Shown: positions 5,240 through 5,467 of the stretch, one piece after another | How positions within the stretch are numbered: position 1 is the stretch's first letter | Layout: each line of letters begins with the position of its first letter | Source of the DNA: an uncultured Clostridium sp. | GTDB lineage: Bacteria > Bacillota > Clostridia > TANB77 > CAG-508 | NCBI GenBank assembly: GCA_945874585.1 | Contig: CAMCHB010000074.1 | Coordinates: 1-5,467 of the forward strand | Direction of reading: 5' to 3' | Length of the DNA stretch: 5,467 bases | The notes under the pieces: generated by a model | Told to the model about the DNA's origin: nothing | The model's database searches: none | What the model saw: only the letters and a program-made list of their open reading frames with translations | Made by a program: the position numbers and the translations under genes

Positions 5240-5467
5240 AAGTCGCGCCTAGACGGACATAGTTGCTGCCATAGATGGTGCCGTCGCGCATATAGCCACC
5301 GCCGAAGTCCGCGCACCACGCGTAGCCAGCATCGCTCAGCGAAGAAGACCAGCAGTAGTGGCTAAGGCCGAAGTTTCCATAATATTTTTCATTTGAACTA
5401 TCCTCTGAAATCCCTAATTCTCCTGCAAATGCTGCCCATTCTGCTCTAGATGGTACAAACCAACCAT
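5235..5467 (-). CDS. C-terminal part of a DGR-type variable protein (C-type-lectin-like fold)
   Basis: Only the last 76 codons plus two bases are in the window; the N-terminus lies beyond the right edge. The fragment begins GWFVPSRAEWAAFAGELG, the PSRAEW motif of FGE-sulfatase/DUF1566-type C-type-lectin-like domains. It continues with YGNFGLSHYCWSSSLSDA, YAWCADFGGGYM and finally NYVRLGATF before TAA. This WSSS...AW...F..G.M...YVRL..TF layout is that of DGR target proteins in gut Clostridia. From about 5375 to the stop the DNA becomes GC-rich and the codons at the surface-variable positions are almost all of the NNC or NNT form (TGC, GAC, GGC, GGT, CGC, AGC, AAC). That is the footprint of adenine mutagenesis of AAC/AAT codons copied from a template repeat. 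Such proteins are typically ligand-binding surface or secreted proteins. No reverse transcriptase or template repeat is visible here. Coding is firm; DGR targeting is an inference from sequence pattern. Confidence 0.8.
   Translation of the reverse strand, partial: GWFVPSRAEWAAFAGELGISEDSSNEKYYGNFGLSHYCWSSSLSDAGYAWCADFGGGYMRDGTIYGSNYVRLGATF

Noticed and set aside
1..5467. tRNA, rRNA, CRISPR array or insertion sequence
   Set aside because: No direct-repeat array, transposase frame, or tRNA or rRNA signature was seen on either strand.

Overview
The window reads as low-GC, AT-rich chromosomal DNA from a Clostridia-type Bacillota, probably a spore-former. The reasons are the strong AGGAGG-type ribosome binding sites, a minD-minE-rodA gene order, an EndoA-like MazF, and a protein resembling the clostridial GerS-related germination family. 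MinE is also typical of Clostridia rather than Bacillus. Every gene I can support lies on the minus strand, so transcription runs from right to left. The species cannot be named from this sequence.

Reading in the direction of transcription, the right edge (5235-5467) is the C-terminal end of a protein whose last ~40 codons are sharply GC-rich (63 of the 100 bases at 5241-5340 are G or C, against a clearly AT-rich background). They carry the WSSS...AW...VRL.ATF pattern of a C-type-lectin-like target of a diversity-generating retroelement (DGR). A hairpin with a 4-base loop spans its stop codon, and a long terminator-like hairpin follows.

A good sigma-A-type promoter (5050-5078) then starts what looks like one operon: minD, minE (with an unusual ~75-residue Lys/Glu-rich tail), rodA (interrupted by a one-base frameshift near codon 300) and dusB. 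It ends at a strong intrinsic terminator that overlaps the dusB stop codon. MinD and MinE position the division site, RodA polymerises peptidoglycan during elongation, and DusB modifies tRNA. minC, the usual upstream partner, is not present between the DGR-type target and minD.

Between dusB and the next gene is a 212-base non-coding stretch tiled by four consecutive hairpins. Next come a membrane-anchored GerS/LolA-like protein and a MazF/EndoA-type mRNA interferase with no antitoxin gene in front of it, closed by an intrinsic terminator. A perfect 13-bp palindrome that coincides with a promoter then precedes the first ~30 codons of a small membrane protein (possibly an MscS-type channel), which is cut by the left edge.

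The most notable items are the DGR-type variable C-terminus, the charged tail on MinE, the rodA frameshift, and the structured intergenic region at 1364-1530.
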